DNA of 64,000 bases from Polynucleobacter sp. HIN5. Its GTDB lineage: Bacteria > Pseudomonadota > Gammaproteobacteria > Burkholderiales > Burkholderiaceae. This document shows, one piece after another, positions 53,586 through 63,203 of this stretch. The DNA lies in assembly GCF_030297555.1 (NCBI RefSeq), contig NZ_AP028136.1, positions 682,001-746,000 on the forward strand, read 5' to 3'. Under the pieces are notes generated by a model. That model had not been told where the DNA came from and did not search any database. It saw nothing but the letters and a program-made list of their open reading frames with translations. How positions within the stretch are numbered: the stretch's first letter is position 1; the number at the start of each line of letters is the position of its first letter. Made by a program: the position numbers and the translations under genes.

Positions 53586-54821
53586 ATGAAACATCATTTC
53601 AATCCAAAACTAATTGAAATTCTAGAAAAGACTTTTAGTCATTTACAACAAAAACTGAAGGTAATTTCAGATGCGTATTGGGAGCTGGCACCAGAAAAAC
53701 GATATCGAATTCGTTTAGCTGCGTTTGCATTCGGTATCTTAGTACTTGGTTTTATTGCTGGTCGATTAACAACTGTTCATCGGGTGATTAAAACCGAGCA
53801 AATGGAAAAGGAAATGGTAGTTGATAAATCGGGCATGATTTCACTCAGTATGCCTGGGATTACATTAAATCCCGAGATTTATCGCTTTGAAAAAGCCGGT
53901 TTGCAAAGCGTCCCACAAGAGCTTCGGGTACCAGGACGATTAGTGTTTAATGCCGAAAAAGGGAAGTTATTAAGTGCCCGCGTGCCAGGACGGGTAGAGC
54001 GAATCTTTGCTTTTGAGGGCGCTCCAGTTGAGATGGGCAGTCCAATCGTTGAGCTCTATAGCCCTGAATTTAATTCAGCGCAACAGGAGTTTTTATTAAC
54101 GTATCAGACGGTCAAAATCTTAAGTGAATCAAATTCACTGACTAATTTATTGGCCGACGCAAAAATTACGCAAGAAGCTGCCGCCAATCGATTGCGTAAT
54201 TTAGGTTTTGCAGAGTCGGATGTTCTTACCCTAGAAAAAACTGGCAAGACGAGCCCAAATCTGTTGATGCGCTCATCCATTAAGGGCGTTGTCGTAAAAC
54301 GCAATGTAGAGCCAGGAGCGATTGTCGTCAGTGGTGAACCATTGGTTTTTCTTGCAGATCCTAAAGCACTTTGGTTTGCGGGTAATGTTTTTGAGCAAGA
54401 TGCGCGCCTAATTGAGCGGGGTCAACCAATGCGCATCCATCTTGAGGCTTTCCCAAACAGGGAAATCCTCGCCAAAGTTAATTACGTATCCCCCACGGTT
54501 GATTCCCAGTCACGTGGAATTTTAATTCGTGCCGATATTACGAATACAGATGGCAGTTTGCGTCCGGATATGTATGCCAATGGAAAATTACAAATCGGTA
54601 CTACTCAAGCTATTGTGGTTCCGCAAACTGCAATTGTTCGAGATAAAGAATCACATTACGCTTTCATACGAACAGGACCTGAAAACTATCGACGCATGAT
54701 CGTGAAAGGCTTTGATTTTGATGGAAATCGTTTTGCTATCACAGAGGGTATTGAGCCAAACGTAGAGATTTTAGTAAAAGGCGCAGTGCTTCTAAATGAA
54801 CGTTTTGCCAAGCAGGAGTAG
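53586..54821 (+). CDS. RND efflux periplasmic adaptor (CusB type)
   Basis: 411 residues. A transmembrane anchor near residue 45 (LAAFAFGILVLGFIAGRLT), a barrel-sandwich lipoyl domain (VPGRVERIFAFEGAPVEMGS), a helical hairpin and a beta-barrel (LWFAGNVFEQDARLIERGQP). The pattern SMPGITLNPEIY near 85 is characteristic of metal-type adaptors. Connects the pump to the TolC-like protein and may deliver metal. Confidence 0.9.
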   Translation: MKHHFNPKLIEILEKTFSHLQQKLKVISDAYWELAPEKRYRIRLAAFAFGILVLGFIAGRLTTVHRVIKTEQMEKEMVVDKSGMISLSMPGITLNPEIYRFEKAGLQSVPQELRVPGRLVFNAEKGKLLSARVPGRVERIFAFEGAPVEMGSPIVELYSPEFNSAQQEFLLTYQTVKILSESNSLTNLLADAKITQEAAANRLRNLGFAESDVLTLEKTGKTSPNLLMRSSIKGVVVKRNVEPGAIVVSGEPLVFLADPKALWFAGNVFEQDARLIERGQPMRIHLEAFPNREILAKVNYVSPTVDSQSRGILIRADITNTDGSLRPDMYANGKLQIGTTQAIVVPQTAIVRDKESHYAFIRTGPENYRRMIVKGFDFDGNRFAITEGIEPNVEILVKGAVLLNERFAKQE

Positions 54822-54824
54822 TTT

Positions 54825-57800
54825 GTGAGTGTAATTAGTTCATTTGTCCGCGGTGTTATTCACAAACGAATTATTGTTTTGGCCTGTTGCGCCTTGCTCT
54901 TGATTCTTGGGGTAATGGCGCTCCGATCGTTACCGATTCAGCCATATCCCGGAGTTGCACCTCTTACCATCCAGGCCATTTCCCAATGGCCAGGCAGGGG
55001 CACTACGGAAGTCGAGCAACAGATCACGATACCAGTTGAGAATGCATTGGCCGGTATTCCTGGGGTTCAAACTTTTCGTTCCGTATCCTTATTTGGTTTA
55101 TCGGTAGTCACTTTAAAGTTCAACAATAAAACTGATCCATTTAGGGCTCGACAAACATTCATTGCCAATCTATCAAAGGTAGATTTTCCACCGGGGGTTA
55201 TATCGAGCATCAGCCCTGATTCGGATGCCACAGGTGAGATCATGCGGTACCAAGTTCAATCGAATCATGCTAATTCAACACGTTTAAAAACACTCCAGAA
55301 CTATGAGATTTATAAAGAATTAAAACAAACTCCAGGAGTTGCTGAAGTTTCTTCTTTCGGTGGTAAGGTTCGCCAATATCAAATTGTCATCCTGCCAGAG
55401 AAGATGCAAGCAAAAGGAGTTACTCTTTCACAACTAGTAACGGCCTTATCAAGCTCTAATACTAATACCGGAGGGGGGCTACTACCCAGCGGTGAACAGC
55501 AATTTGTTGTGCGCGGCGTTGGTCTTCTTAAGAATATTCAAGATATTAAGCAAGTGGTGGTAGCTACAAATAATGGCATACCTATTCGGGTTGGCGATAT
55601 TGCCGAAGTCAAAATTAGTCATGCACCCCGTTTAGGAGTGTTTCAGTTTGACGATAAACCAGACGAAGTTGAGGGTGTTATTTACTTGCGACGCGGAGAG
55701 AATGCCACGGAGGTCTTGGCTCGGGTGCGACAAAAGATTCAATATTTAAATACCCATATATTACCTCCTGGTATAGAAATCAAACCGTTCTATGATCGTC
55801 AGAACTTACTCGACATCACGGTAGGCACAGTGAAACACACCTTATTTTTTGGGATTTCGCTTGTACTCATCGTTCTTTATGTATTTTTGGGCAATTTACG
55901 AGCTGCTGCAGTAGTTGCTGCCGTGATTCCACTGGCATTGTGCTTTTCCTTTATTCAAATGGACTTGTTTGATGTTCCTGCCAATTTGATTTCGCTGGGA
56001 GCGATTGACTTTGGCGTGATTGTTGATGCCGCCGTGATTGTGACCGAGAACGTGATGCGTCATTTAGAGGATGGCAAAAAACGCCTTAATCAAAGTATTG
56101 TGGTGGCAATTAGCGAAGTACAGCGCGCCATGATTTATTCAGTCTGCATCATCATTGTGGCTTATTCACCTTTGTTCTTAATGGGAGGCGTTGAGGGAAT
56201 CATTTTTAAACCCATGGCGTTTACGATGGGATTTGCATTGATTGCAGCCATGATTTTGAGTTTGACCTTCTTGCCTGCCATGATGTCATTCATTTTTGGT
56301 GAAAATTTTCATCACCAACCCCCACGTTTTATCACTGCATTATTGACTTGGTATCGACCAGTATTACGTCGTTGGATGGATAAGCCCAGAACGATTGCCG
56401 CTTTCTCAGTCTTTATTTTGGGCCTTGCTTTGTTAAGCACCACACGCTTGGGAACCGCATTCTTACCAACGCTTGAAGAAAATAATATTTGGCTACGCGT
56501 AACCTTACCCAATACCGTTGATTTGGATTACTCAGTGAAGATTGCAAATGAACTTCGCGAGTTATTTCGAAAACAACCTGAAATTGAGAAGGTTGCCGTA
56601 CAAATTGGACGTCCTGATGATGGAACAGACCCTACCGGTGTATTTAATCAAGAATATGGCTTATATCTAAAGCCACCTGACAAAATGCCTAATGGTAGTA
56701 GTAAAAAATTATTAATTGCGAATCTGGAAGAAGAGCTTAAAAAAATACCAGGATTAAATTACAGCTTTTCACAATACATTCAAGATAATGTGAATGAGGC
56801 CTTATCTGGGGTGAAAGGGGAGAACTCCATCAAGATTTATGGACCCGATCTAGAAGTTTTGGATGAAAAGGCGCAAGAGGTTCTAAAACTACTGAAGAAG
56901 GTACGAGGAATTGCCGACGAGGGTATCTTAAAAGAACTGGGACAGCCTACTCTCAATATTGAAATTGATCGAGAACGTGCTGCCCGCTATAACCTAGAGA
57001 TGGACGAGATTCAGTTACTGGTTGCTGACGCAATTGGCGGTGCGCCGATTACCCAATTACTTGAGGATGAGAAGAGTTTCGGGATCGCAATTCGTTTGCA
57101 AGAGGATCACCGCAATGATATTTCTGATATTGCTGCCTTGCTAATTGATGTGCCCGGGGGAGGGCGCATTCCGTTATCCATGGTTGCAAAAGTAAAAATT
57201 GGGGATGGTCCGTTCTTTATTTATCGTGAGTATGGAAAGCGGTATATAGCGATTAAATTTAGCGTGCGTGGTAGAGACCTTGGTAGTGCTGTTGAGGATG
57301 CTAAATTTTTAATTGAAAAATCATTACATTTGCCTCCAAACTATTCGATATCTTGGGATGGTCAGTTTAATCAAATGAAAGAAGCCCAAAAGCGATTGAT
57401 GATTATCGTGCCACTTGCATTGTTAGGTATTTTCTTCTTGCTATTGAGTGTTTTTGGCAATATCCGCGATGCAATAGTTGTACTAATCAATGTCCCTTTT
57501 GCTGCAATTGGGGGTATTGTTGCCTTACACCTTGCCAATGAGACCCTTAGCATTTCTGCCTTGTTTGGGTTCCTATCGCTCTTTGGGATTGCTGTTTTAG
57601 ACGGCGTTATTCTGATCTCATTTATTAACAAGGCTAGTATTGATGATGAGTCGCAAATGAAAGATGCGATGGTGGAAGGTGCTAGTTTGAGAGTCCGACC
57701 CGTCTTAATGACCGCTTTGTTATCAGGTTTGGGCTTATTACCTGCTGCCTTGTCGCATGCGATTGGATCGGAAGCCCAAAGACCATTAGCCCTGGTGATT

Positions 57801-57902
57801 GTGGGTGGCATGATTACAGCCACCATACTTACCCTGTTTGTGCTACCTGTTTTCTATGCATGGGTTCGTTCACGGAAAGCAAGTAATCTCTATACTGTGT
57901 AA
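54825..57902 (+). CDS. heavy-metal-type RND efflux pump (CusA/CzcA family)
   Basis: 1025 residues with 12 transmembrane helices and two large periplasmic loops. The start is GTG, with AGGAG ahead. The helix-4 signature reads IDFGVIVDAAVIVTENV near residue 393: the proton-relay aspartates of the heavy-metal group are present, but it has DAA and TEN where CzcA-type pumps have DGA and VEN. It therefore does not fit the usual metal subtypes neatly. Exports metal ions from periplasm or cytoplasm using the proton gradient. Confidence 0.9.
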   Translation: MSVISSFVRGVIHKRIIVLACCALLLILGVMALRSLPIQPYPGVAPLTIQAISQWPGRGTTEVEQQITIPVENALAGIPGVQTFRSVSLFGLSVVTLKFNNKTDPFRARQTFIANLSKVDFPPGVISSISPDSDATGEIMRYQVQSNHANSTRLKTLQNYEIYKELKQTPGVAEVSSFGGKVRQYQIVILPEKMQAKGVTLSQLVTALSSSNTNTGGGLLPSGEQQFVVRGVGLLKNIQDIKQVVVATNNGIPIRVGDIAEVKISHAPRLGVFQFDDKPDEVEGVIYLRRGENATEVLARVRQKIQYLNTHILPPGIEIKPFYDRQNLLDITVGTVKHTLFFGISLVLIVLYVFLGNLRAAAVVAAVIPLALCFSFIQMDLFDVPANLISLGAIDFGVIVDAAVIVTENVMRHLEDGKKRLNQSIVVAISEVQRAMIYSVCIIIVAYSPLFLMGGVEGIIFKPMAFTMGFALIAAMILSLTFLPAMMSFIFGENFHHQPPRFITALLTWYRPVLRRWMDKPRTIAAFSVFILGLALLSTTRLGTAFLPTLEENNIWLRVTLPNTVDLDYSVKIANELRELFRKQPEIEKVAVQIGRPDDGTDPTGVFNQEYGLYLKPPDKMPNGSSKKLLIANLEEELKKIPGLNYSFSQYIQDNVNEALSGVKGENSIKIYGPDLEVLDEKAQEVLKLLKKVRGIADEGILKELGQPTLNIEIDRERAARYNLEMDEIQLLVADAIGGAPITQLLEDEKSFGIAIRLQEDHRNDISDIAALLIDVPGGGRIPLSMVAKVKIGDGPFFIYREYGKRYIAIKFSVRGRDLGSAVEDAKFLIEKSLHLPPNYSISWDGQFNQMKEAQKRLMIIVPLALLGIFFLLLSVFGNIRDAIVVLINVPFAAIGGIVALHLANETLSISALFGFLSLFGIAVLDGVILISFINKASIDDESQMKDAMVEGASLRVRPVLMTALLSGLGLLPAALSHAIGSEAQRPLALVIVGGMITATILTLFVLPVFYAWVRSRKASNLYTV

Positions 57903-57919
57903 CCTGAATCCATTCAGTA

Positions 57920-59275
57920 TTGATAGTGGCACTTAAAGACCTACTTATTGTTGGCGACGGATTTTCAGCTGCCGTTGCCTTAATTCATCTGCTGCGTCAA
58001 GGAGTCGATACGCAATCGATTGCGATTCTTGGTATGCACTCTCCTGGACGGGGTAATGCATATGGGTGCACAAGCCCAGCATTTCGATTAAACGTTCGTG
58101 AAGATCTTCCAATCATTTTCTCCGAAGACCCGCTGCATTTTGCCAAGTGGGCAAATGAGCATATTAAGGATCCCCAAGCTAAAACAAGCGCAGGCCACTT
58201 CTATCGCCGGGGTGATTTTGGCGTCTACATGAATCAATTGGTTCATGACCAACTTGACGGTAGAGCTCTCAATCATATTCAGGGCGTGGCACAGCGCATC
58301 ACTGGGTCTGATGGCCATTGGCGGGTTGAACTCAAGACCGGTGAACATATTGATGCAAAAGCAATGATTCTGGCGACTGGTAATCCGACCCCGACCTGGC
58401 CATGTCCAGTTCAGATTGAGCAGATCTTTAGCAATCTCACTTTGACCGAAAACCCATGGCCGAGTGATTACCTCCGACGGATACCCGCAAAGGATCATGT
58501 TCTTTTGCTTGGGGGTGGATTAACGGCGCTCGATGCAATTAATGGTTTGGTGGAGCAGGGCCACCAAGGAAAAGTCTCAGTGATTTCTCCGCGGGCACTT
58601 TTTCCCCCATCTCAGGCGCCGTGGGTTAGAACCAAGCAACCGCAATGGCCTAATCCCATTACACCTGCATGTTTGGTGGGCTTCATGCGCCACTATCTTC
58701 CTAATATCCCAACCGATCAATCGGAATGGCAATGTGCCTGGGAAGAGCTGCGCCCCGATCTCAATCGTATTTGGCAGGGATTCAATGCCCATCAGCGTAG
58801 AATATTGATGAAACGCTTTGGCTGGCTTTGGAATCTCTATCGCTTTCGGGCTTCACCGCAAACCATTGCAGCGTACCAAAAATTACGCGATCAGCAACAA
58901 ATTGAGTTTCGATGTGGACGCGCCAAGGCGATTGCTGTTCGCGATGGAGCGATTCATGTAACCCTAAGTCAGGGTGAGGTCGTACATGGCCATCATTTAA
59001 TTAACTGCACTGGGGTGGCGCGCGATCGATTACTTGATCAATTGATAAGCGACGCCATTGCAAGCCCTGATGTACTCAAGAGTTCAATCACAATCGATCC
59101 TCAGTTCAACGTTCTCAATCCGAAAGGTAAGGCCTATCAAAGCCTTTGGATGATTGGGCCGGCGACCATGGGCAGCTTGGGGGATGTGATTGCGGCAAGC
59201 GCGATTGCTAAGCAAGCTGAGCAACTCGCCAAAGCAATCCGATTAAACTGGATGCCTAGCTCATCCGTTCAATAA
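57920..59275 (+). CDS. FAD/NAD(P)-binding oxidoreductase-like protein
   Basis: 451 residues. The N-terminal dinucleotide site is LLIVGDGFSAAVALIHLL and the second is VLLLGGGLTALDAINGLVEQ near 195. PGRGNAYGCTSPAFRLNVRE and ILATGNPTPTWPCP match the YdhS-like FAD-NAD(P)-binding family. The start is a TTG (57920) or GTG (57926); no ribosome binding site is clear. Substrate unknown; it follows the efflux pump by 17 bases. Confidence 0.75.
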   Translation: MIVALKDLLIVGDGFSAAVALIHLLRQGVDTQSIAILGMHSPGRGNAYGCTSPAFRLNVREDLPIIFSEDPLHFAKWANEHIKDPQAKTSAGHFYRRGDFGVYMNQLVHDQLDGRALNHIQGVAQRITGSDGHWRVELKTGEHIDAKAMILATGNPTPTWPCPVQIEQIFSNLTLTENPWPSDYLRRIPAKDHVLLLGGGLTALDAINGLVEQGHQGKVSVISPRALFPPSQAPWVRTKQPQWPNPITPACLVGFMRHYLPNIPTDQSEWQCAWEELRPDLNRIWQGFNAHQRRILMKRFGWLWNLYRFRASPQTIAAYQKLRDQQQIEFRCGRAKAIAVRDGAIHVTLSQGEVVHGHHLINCTGVARDRLLDQLISDAIASPDVLKSSITIDPQFNVLNPKGKAYQSLWMIGPATMGSLGDVIAASAIAKQAEQLAKAIRLNWMPSSSVQ

Positions 59276-59282
59276 CACGATT

Positions 59283-59528
59283 ATGAAACGACTCTCGAAT
59301 CGCTCAAAGTCCACATTCGTCATATTGTCCGCCTTAATAGCACTTCAGGGTTGTGCCGCTGTCTTTACGGATGCATCAGACGCCAATCATGTCACCTTTT
59401 TGAATAGTGCAGATGAGTCACTTCCTCAACTGACAGAGAAAGCGAATGCCTACTGCCAACAGTACGGCAAGAAAGCGGTGTATCGCAAGGGTGATAATTT
59501 GCTCGTTGCTGTCTTTGACTGTCGCTAA
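59283..59528 (+). CDS. small lipoprotein
   Basis: 81 residues. Signal MKRLSNRSKSTFVILSALIA with lipobox LQGCA at about residue 24. Two cysteines in the mature part (NAYCQQYGKK and VFDCR) may be disulfide bonded. It lies 7 bases downstream of the FAD-binding protein gene. Function unknown. Confidence 0.7.
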   Translation: MKRLSNRSKSTFVILSALIALQGCAAVFTDASDANHVTFLNSADESLPQLTEKANAYCQQYGKKAVYRKGDNLLVAVFDCR

Positions 59529-59592
59529 ACTTACTTTATTTTCTTGGGAGTCGGTTTGGTATTCAAAAGCTCAGGCTGAAAGCCAATATTAA

Positions 59593-60600
59593 TTAGAATG
59601 CTTCTTTCTCAGCCTCTAAATAGGCAAGACTTGTGTACTTACCAATATTTCCATCAAAACCCTGCATGGTTTTGGCTCGCTTACTGACGCGGGGGTCCTT
59701 AAGCACCAATGATTTGGCAACGCTTAGATCCTGACCGTCTTTGACTGCTTTGACGCAGGTATCGTAAATGCCTGCTAAGAACTCACCGTATTCATTGAGG
59801 AGCTGTTTGCTAGGTTCGCCGTGCCCGGGCACCCACAACTGATCACCTTCGGTCGCTTGTAAATTCTTATAGGTCTTAAAGGTACCGACATAAGAACCAT
59901 CATCAATATTGGCAATGCGATTGCCCATCGCGATATCGCCAACATAGGTCACCTTATCCTCAATCACCTGCATACAAATATCCCCGGGGGTGTGCGCAGT
60001 GCCATGGTGATGAACCTTAATGCGCACATCACCAAAATTAAATACATCGCCTTGATTAGCGTCGTGAGTCGGTGGAATCACTTTGGTACCCGCAGTCGCT
60101 TGATTAGTCCAACGCTCCATTAAATTACGCCAGGTATTCCCTTCAATACCTTTGATCTGTTTGACGGAGTATGGATGCGCATAAATGGGCATATCTTTGC
60201 TATAGGTTTCAACAAACGCCTGATTGCCTAAAAAATGATCGCCGTGGTAATGCGAATTAAAAATCGCAATCACCGGTTTATTCGTGACCCGCTTGATCAT
60301 GCGGATTGCCATCTCCCCAATTTGTAGGGAGGCGCCAGTATCTAATATAACGACCCCTTTGCTGGTGACCACGAAGGTGACATTGGCCATCATGCCCCGG
60401 TTCTCGGGAGTTGGGAAGCCATCGGGTGAGTAGATTAACCAAACGTGCTTACTAATTTGCTTGGCAGGAATATCCTTGACCGGCGGCCCTTTAAAAAATT
60501 CCTCAGCCGCACTCGCAAACCGCATGGCTTGCGGTGCAAGCATGACTCCCCCGGCTCCCGCGATCCATTTAAGTGCTCGACGACGTGTATCAGCAACCAT
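59593..60600 (-). CDS. Tat-exported metallo-beta-lactamase-fold hydrolase
   Basis: 335 residues. The leader DTRRRALKWIAGAGGVML is a twin-arginine-type signal. The zinc motif FNSHYHGDHFLGNQAF near residue 117, a later HHHGTAHTPGDICM with a zinc histidine, and a final GHGEPSK histidine make a complete binuclear site. It resembles SoxH/quinoprotein-relay-type periplasmic MBL proteins; the substrate is unknown. It is followed, across a short gap, by the SbtA-like gene on the same strand upstream. Confidence 0.83.
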   Translation of the reverse strand: MVADTRRRALKWIAGAGGVMLAPQAMRFASAAEEFFKGPPVKDIPAKQISKHVWLIYSPDGFPTPENRGMMANVTFVVTSKGVVILDTGASLQIGEMAIRMIKRVTNKPVIAIFNSHYHGDHFLGNQAFVETYSKDMPIYAHPYSVKQIKGIEGNTWRNLMERWTNQATAGTKVIPPTHDANQGDVFNFGDVRIKVHHHGTAHTPGDICMQVIEDKVTYVGDIAMGNRIANIDDGSYVGTFKTYKNLQATEGDQLWVPGHGEPSKQLLNEYGEFLAGIYDTCVKAVKDGQDLSVAKSLVLKDPRVSKRAKTMQGFDGNIGKYTSLAYLEAEKEAF

Positions 60601-60694
60601 TGCGTACCCCCATTGATATATTCAGTTTAGCGAATATTTACCCAGCTTATCAATTTGAGTGATTACTTGAGTAATTTGTTCATCAATGAAAGGG

Positions 60695-61654
60695 TTAACC
60701 CATGATTAGCTTGGCAATCTGGGTATAGAGCGGGATACCGATAATCAAATTGAGGGGGAAGGTAATGCCCAACGACATGCCCATGTATAAAGCGGGGCTC
60801 ACCTCGGGTAAGGCATGGCGTAATACTGCCGGTACAGCAATGTAAGATGCGCTGGCAGCCAAGACCATCAACAAAATCGTATTACCCAATTCCACCTTAA
60901 AGATGTAGCAGAGTAAAAGTGCGAAGAGGGAGTGGCAAAGAGGTGCTACAAAGGCATACACAATCAAACGGCTGGGTTTGCCCTTAAGATCAACAAAACT
61001 TTTGGCACTCATTAAACCCATGTCCAACAGGAAGAATGCCAACATGCCTTTAAATAAATCCACGGAGAATGGTGCCATTACCTTTTGCCCATCGGGTCCC
61101 GAGATAATGCCAATCAACATCGCACCAAGCAGTAATAGCTGCGCGCCGTCCGTGAATGACTCATGCAGTAGTTTGCCAACTTTCATGGGTTGCTTGGTTT
61201 GCGACATGGAAGATTTCGCACGATTGGCGAGGAAGATCGCCAAAATAATTGCTGGGGATTCCATGAGTGCCATCGCAGCAGCCATATGACCACCATATTC
61301 AATCTGAACATGGTTGAGATATTGAGTGGCAGTGATGAAGGTCACCGCACTAACCGACCCATACGTCGCTGCAATCGCTGCTGAATCAAGAGCGTTGAGT
61401 TTGGTCTTTAGAAAGTAATAACTGACGAGCGGAATAATGCAAGCAAGGACAATCGCAATCCCCAAACTGGTGGTAATTGCGAAGGTAAGCCCAGATTGGT
61501 GCAAAGCGAACCCACCCTTAAGGCCCAAAGCCATTAAAAGGTAAAGAGACAGAAAGCGTGTGATGGGTTGCGGGATCTCGAGGTTGGAACGAACCAATCC
61601 TGCAAACACGCCAAAGATAAAAAATAGGATGGCGGGATCAATAATGGTACTCAT
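60695..61654 (-). CDS. sbtA: SbtA-family sodium-dependent bicarbonate transporter
   Basis: 319 residues with about ten helices. PQPITRFLSLYLLMALGLKGG near 30, AATYGSVSAVTFITATQYL near 95 and MALMESPAIILAIFLANR are highly conserved in the SbtA (DUF897) family. In cyanobacteria SbtA imports bicarbonate with sodium. Here it could feed phosphoenolpyruvate carboxylase or carbon fixation. No SbtB regulator gene is adjacent. Confidence 0.87.
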   Translation of the reverse strand: MSTIIDPAILFFIFGVFAGLVRSNLEIPQPITRFLSLYLLMALGLKGGFALHQSGLTFAITTSLGIAIVLACIIPLVSYYFLKTKLNALDSAAIAATYGSVSAVTFITATQYLNHVQIEYGGHMAAAMALMESPAIILAIFLANRAKSSMSQTKQPMKVGKLLHESFTDGAQLLLLGAMLIGIISGPDGQKVMAPFSVDLFKGMLAFFLLDMGLMSAKSFVDLKGKPSRLIVYAFVAPLCHSLFALLLCYIFKVELGNTILLMVLAASASYIAVPAVLRHALPEVSPALYMGMSLGITFPLNLIIGIPLYTQIAKLIMG

Positions 61655-61770
61655 GAGTTGTTATTTTCTCATTTTTGTAATCCATGATTGGAAAAGTGCA
61701 ACATGCCCGTATGGATGGGCCACCTTAGAATAGACCTATATTTATTAGGGAAATTACTGATTCGCAGTCT

Positions 61771-61932
61771 ATGGTTAAATTCTCTTATCGATTTTGGGGA
61801 GTAGCCTGCCTAGTAATGGGTCTTGTGCATCGACATTCCGGAAAGCCGTTAAGAGCTGACCCGGTGCGCGAGGGGAATCAGTCCTTGGCCAGACCAGTTT
61901 TTAGTATTGGAAAACTGTGGACCCCTATTTAA
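61771..61932 (+). CDS. possible 53-residue protein ahead of the second RND operon
   Basis: Frame of 54 codons starting MVKFSYRFWGVACLVMGLVH, then a basic polar tail ending SIGKLWTPI. It has a hydrophobic N-terminal half that could be a signal or anchor. No ribosome binding site is evident. The stop falls 2 bases before the preferred start of the TolC-type gene, which could mean coupling. No homologue recognised. Confidence 0.4.
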   Translation: MVKFSYRFWGVACLVMGLVHRHSGKPLRADPVREGNQSLARPVFSIGKLWTPI

Positions 61933-61934
61933 GC

Positions 61935-63203
61935 GTGATTCGACCATTCTTTCATATTGCCCTAATTTGGGTATGTACTGCATCCCTCATTTGGGCGCAA
62001 GCGCCATCAACAAAAACAGTTTTCACTCTTGACCAACTGATCCAGCTCGCCTTGGAAAGCAATCCGCAGGTGATGGCGGCTCGTGATCAGACCCGGGCGG
62101 TTAGCGGTCAATTGCGAAGCGCGAGAGCGATTCCAAACCCAGAGTTTGAGGTCAACACGGGTCAGCAACGTGGAACCTCGGGCGGTTTAAGTACCGGCAA
62201 CCTCTCGCAATGGGTTGTCACTCAACCACTCGATATGCCGTATACCCGTTTCCCACGTGTGAACGCTGCCGAGGCGAGTATGCGAGCAGCGGAAGCAAAT
62301 CGGATCGCATTTGAAGTTGAAACCATTGCACGTGTGCGCCAAAGTTTCTATGAGCTCGTGCGCCGCGAAGCTGAATCGCGCGCTGCGGATGAAGACCTGG
62401 ATCTCACCAAACAAATCCGTGATCGCATGCAGCTGCGCTATGACGTTGGCGAAACCGCACGCTTTGAGTTGATTCGTGCACAGACCGAGTTTCTCAATGC
62501 TGAGATTGTGGCCCAAGGAAGCAAACTGCGAATTGAGCAAGCACGCAGTCAATTGCGTAAAGTCGTGGGCTTTAATCTACCCGCAAACTTTGAGATTGCG
62601 GCCAAAGTCGATTCCATCCCCAAATTACCCGATCTCAAACTCTTATTGGATAACTTACGCAATCAGAGTCCTGAGCTAAAGCGCGCCAAGGCCGAGGTTG
62701 AGGCCAGCGAGTCACGATTAAGTTTTGAGCAAAACTCGCGCTTGCCGCAATTGGCCATTAAGGCGCAGCAATACAACGATCCAAACTTTACCGATCGCCT
62801 CTACGGTTTAGTGGTGAGCATCCCAATTTGGGATTTCCGCCAAGGCCAAATTACGGAAGCCGAGGCCAATGCCTCGAAAGCCCGCAATCAATTGAACGCG
62901 CAGACACAAAGCCTCGAGACCCAGCTGGAGTCAGCCTACAAACTCTATGAGATCACGAGCTTTCAGGTCAAAACGTTGGACGAGCGGGTCGTACAACTTG
63001 CGGCTAGCGCCCGCAAGATTGCCGAGACCTCCTATCGCTTTGGTGAGCGTGGCATGTTGGAGTTCTTAGATGCGCAACGAACCTTTCGGGCCGCTCGTAA
63101 TGATTTAATCCGAGCCCGCTTTGAGTTGGCATCGATTGTGAATGAGATTGAACGTTTGAGTGCCTCGCCGGAATGGGTGGCCATGATTGAAGGTAAAAAA
63201 TAA
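61935..63203 (+). CDS. TolC-family outer-membrane protein of a second RND system
   Basis: About 422 residues from the GTG at 61935; a GTG at 61917 is also in frame. Signal peptide IRPFFHIALIWVCTASLIWAQ. Two outer-membrane-factor repeats (VFTLDQLIQLALESNPQVMA; the GLVVSIPIWDFRQGQITEAE region) typical of CzcC/CusC proteins. G+C is visibly higher than in the first RND operon. It overlaps the adaptor ATG by one base (TAATG). Confidence 0.88.
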   Translation: MIRPFFHIALIWVCTASLIWAQAPSTKTVFTLDQLIQLALESNPQVMAARDQTRAVSGQLRSARAIPNPEFEVNTGQQRGTSGGLSTGNLSQWVVTQPLDMPYTRFPRVNAAEASMRAAEANRIAFEVETIARVRQSFYELVRREAESRAADEDLDLTKQIRDRMQLRYDVGETARFELIRAQTEFLNAEIVAQGSKLRIEQARSQLRKVVGFNLPANFEIAAKVDSIPKLPDLKLLLDNLRNQSPELKRAKAEVEASESRLSFEQNSRLPQLAIKAQQYNDPNFTDRLYGLVVSIPIWDFRQGQITEAEANASKARNQLNAQTQSLETQLESAYKLYEITSFQVKTLDERVVQLAASARKIAETSYRFGERGMLEFLDAQRTFRAARNDLIRARFELASIVNEIERLSASPEWVAMIEGKK

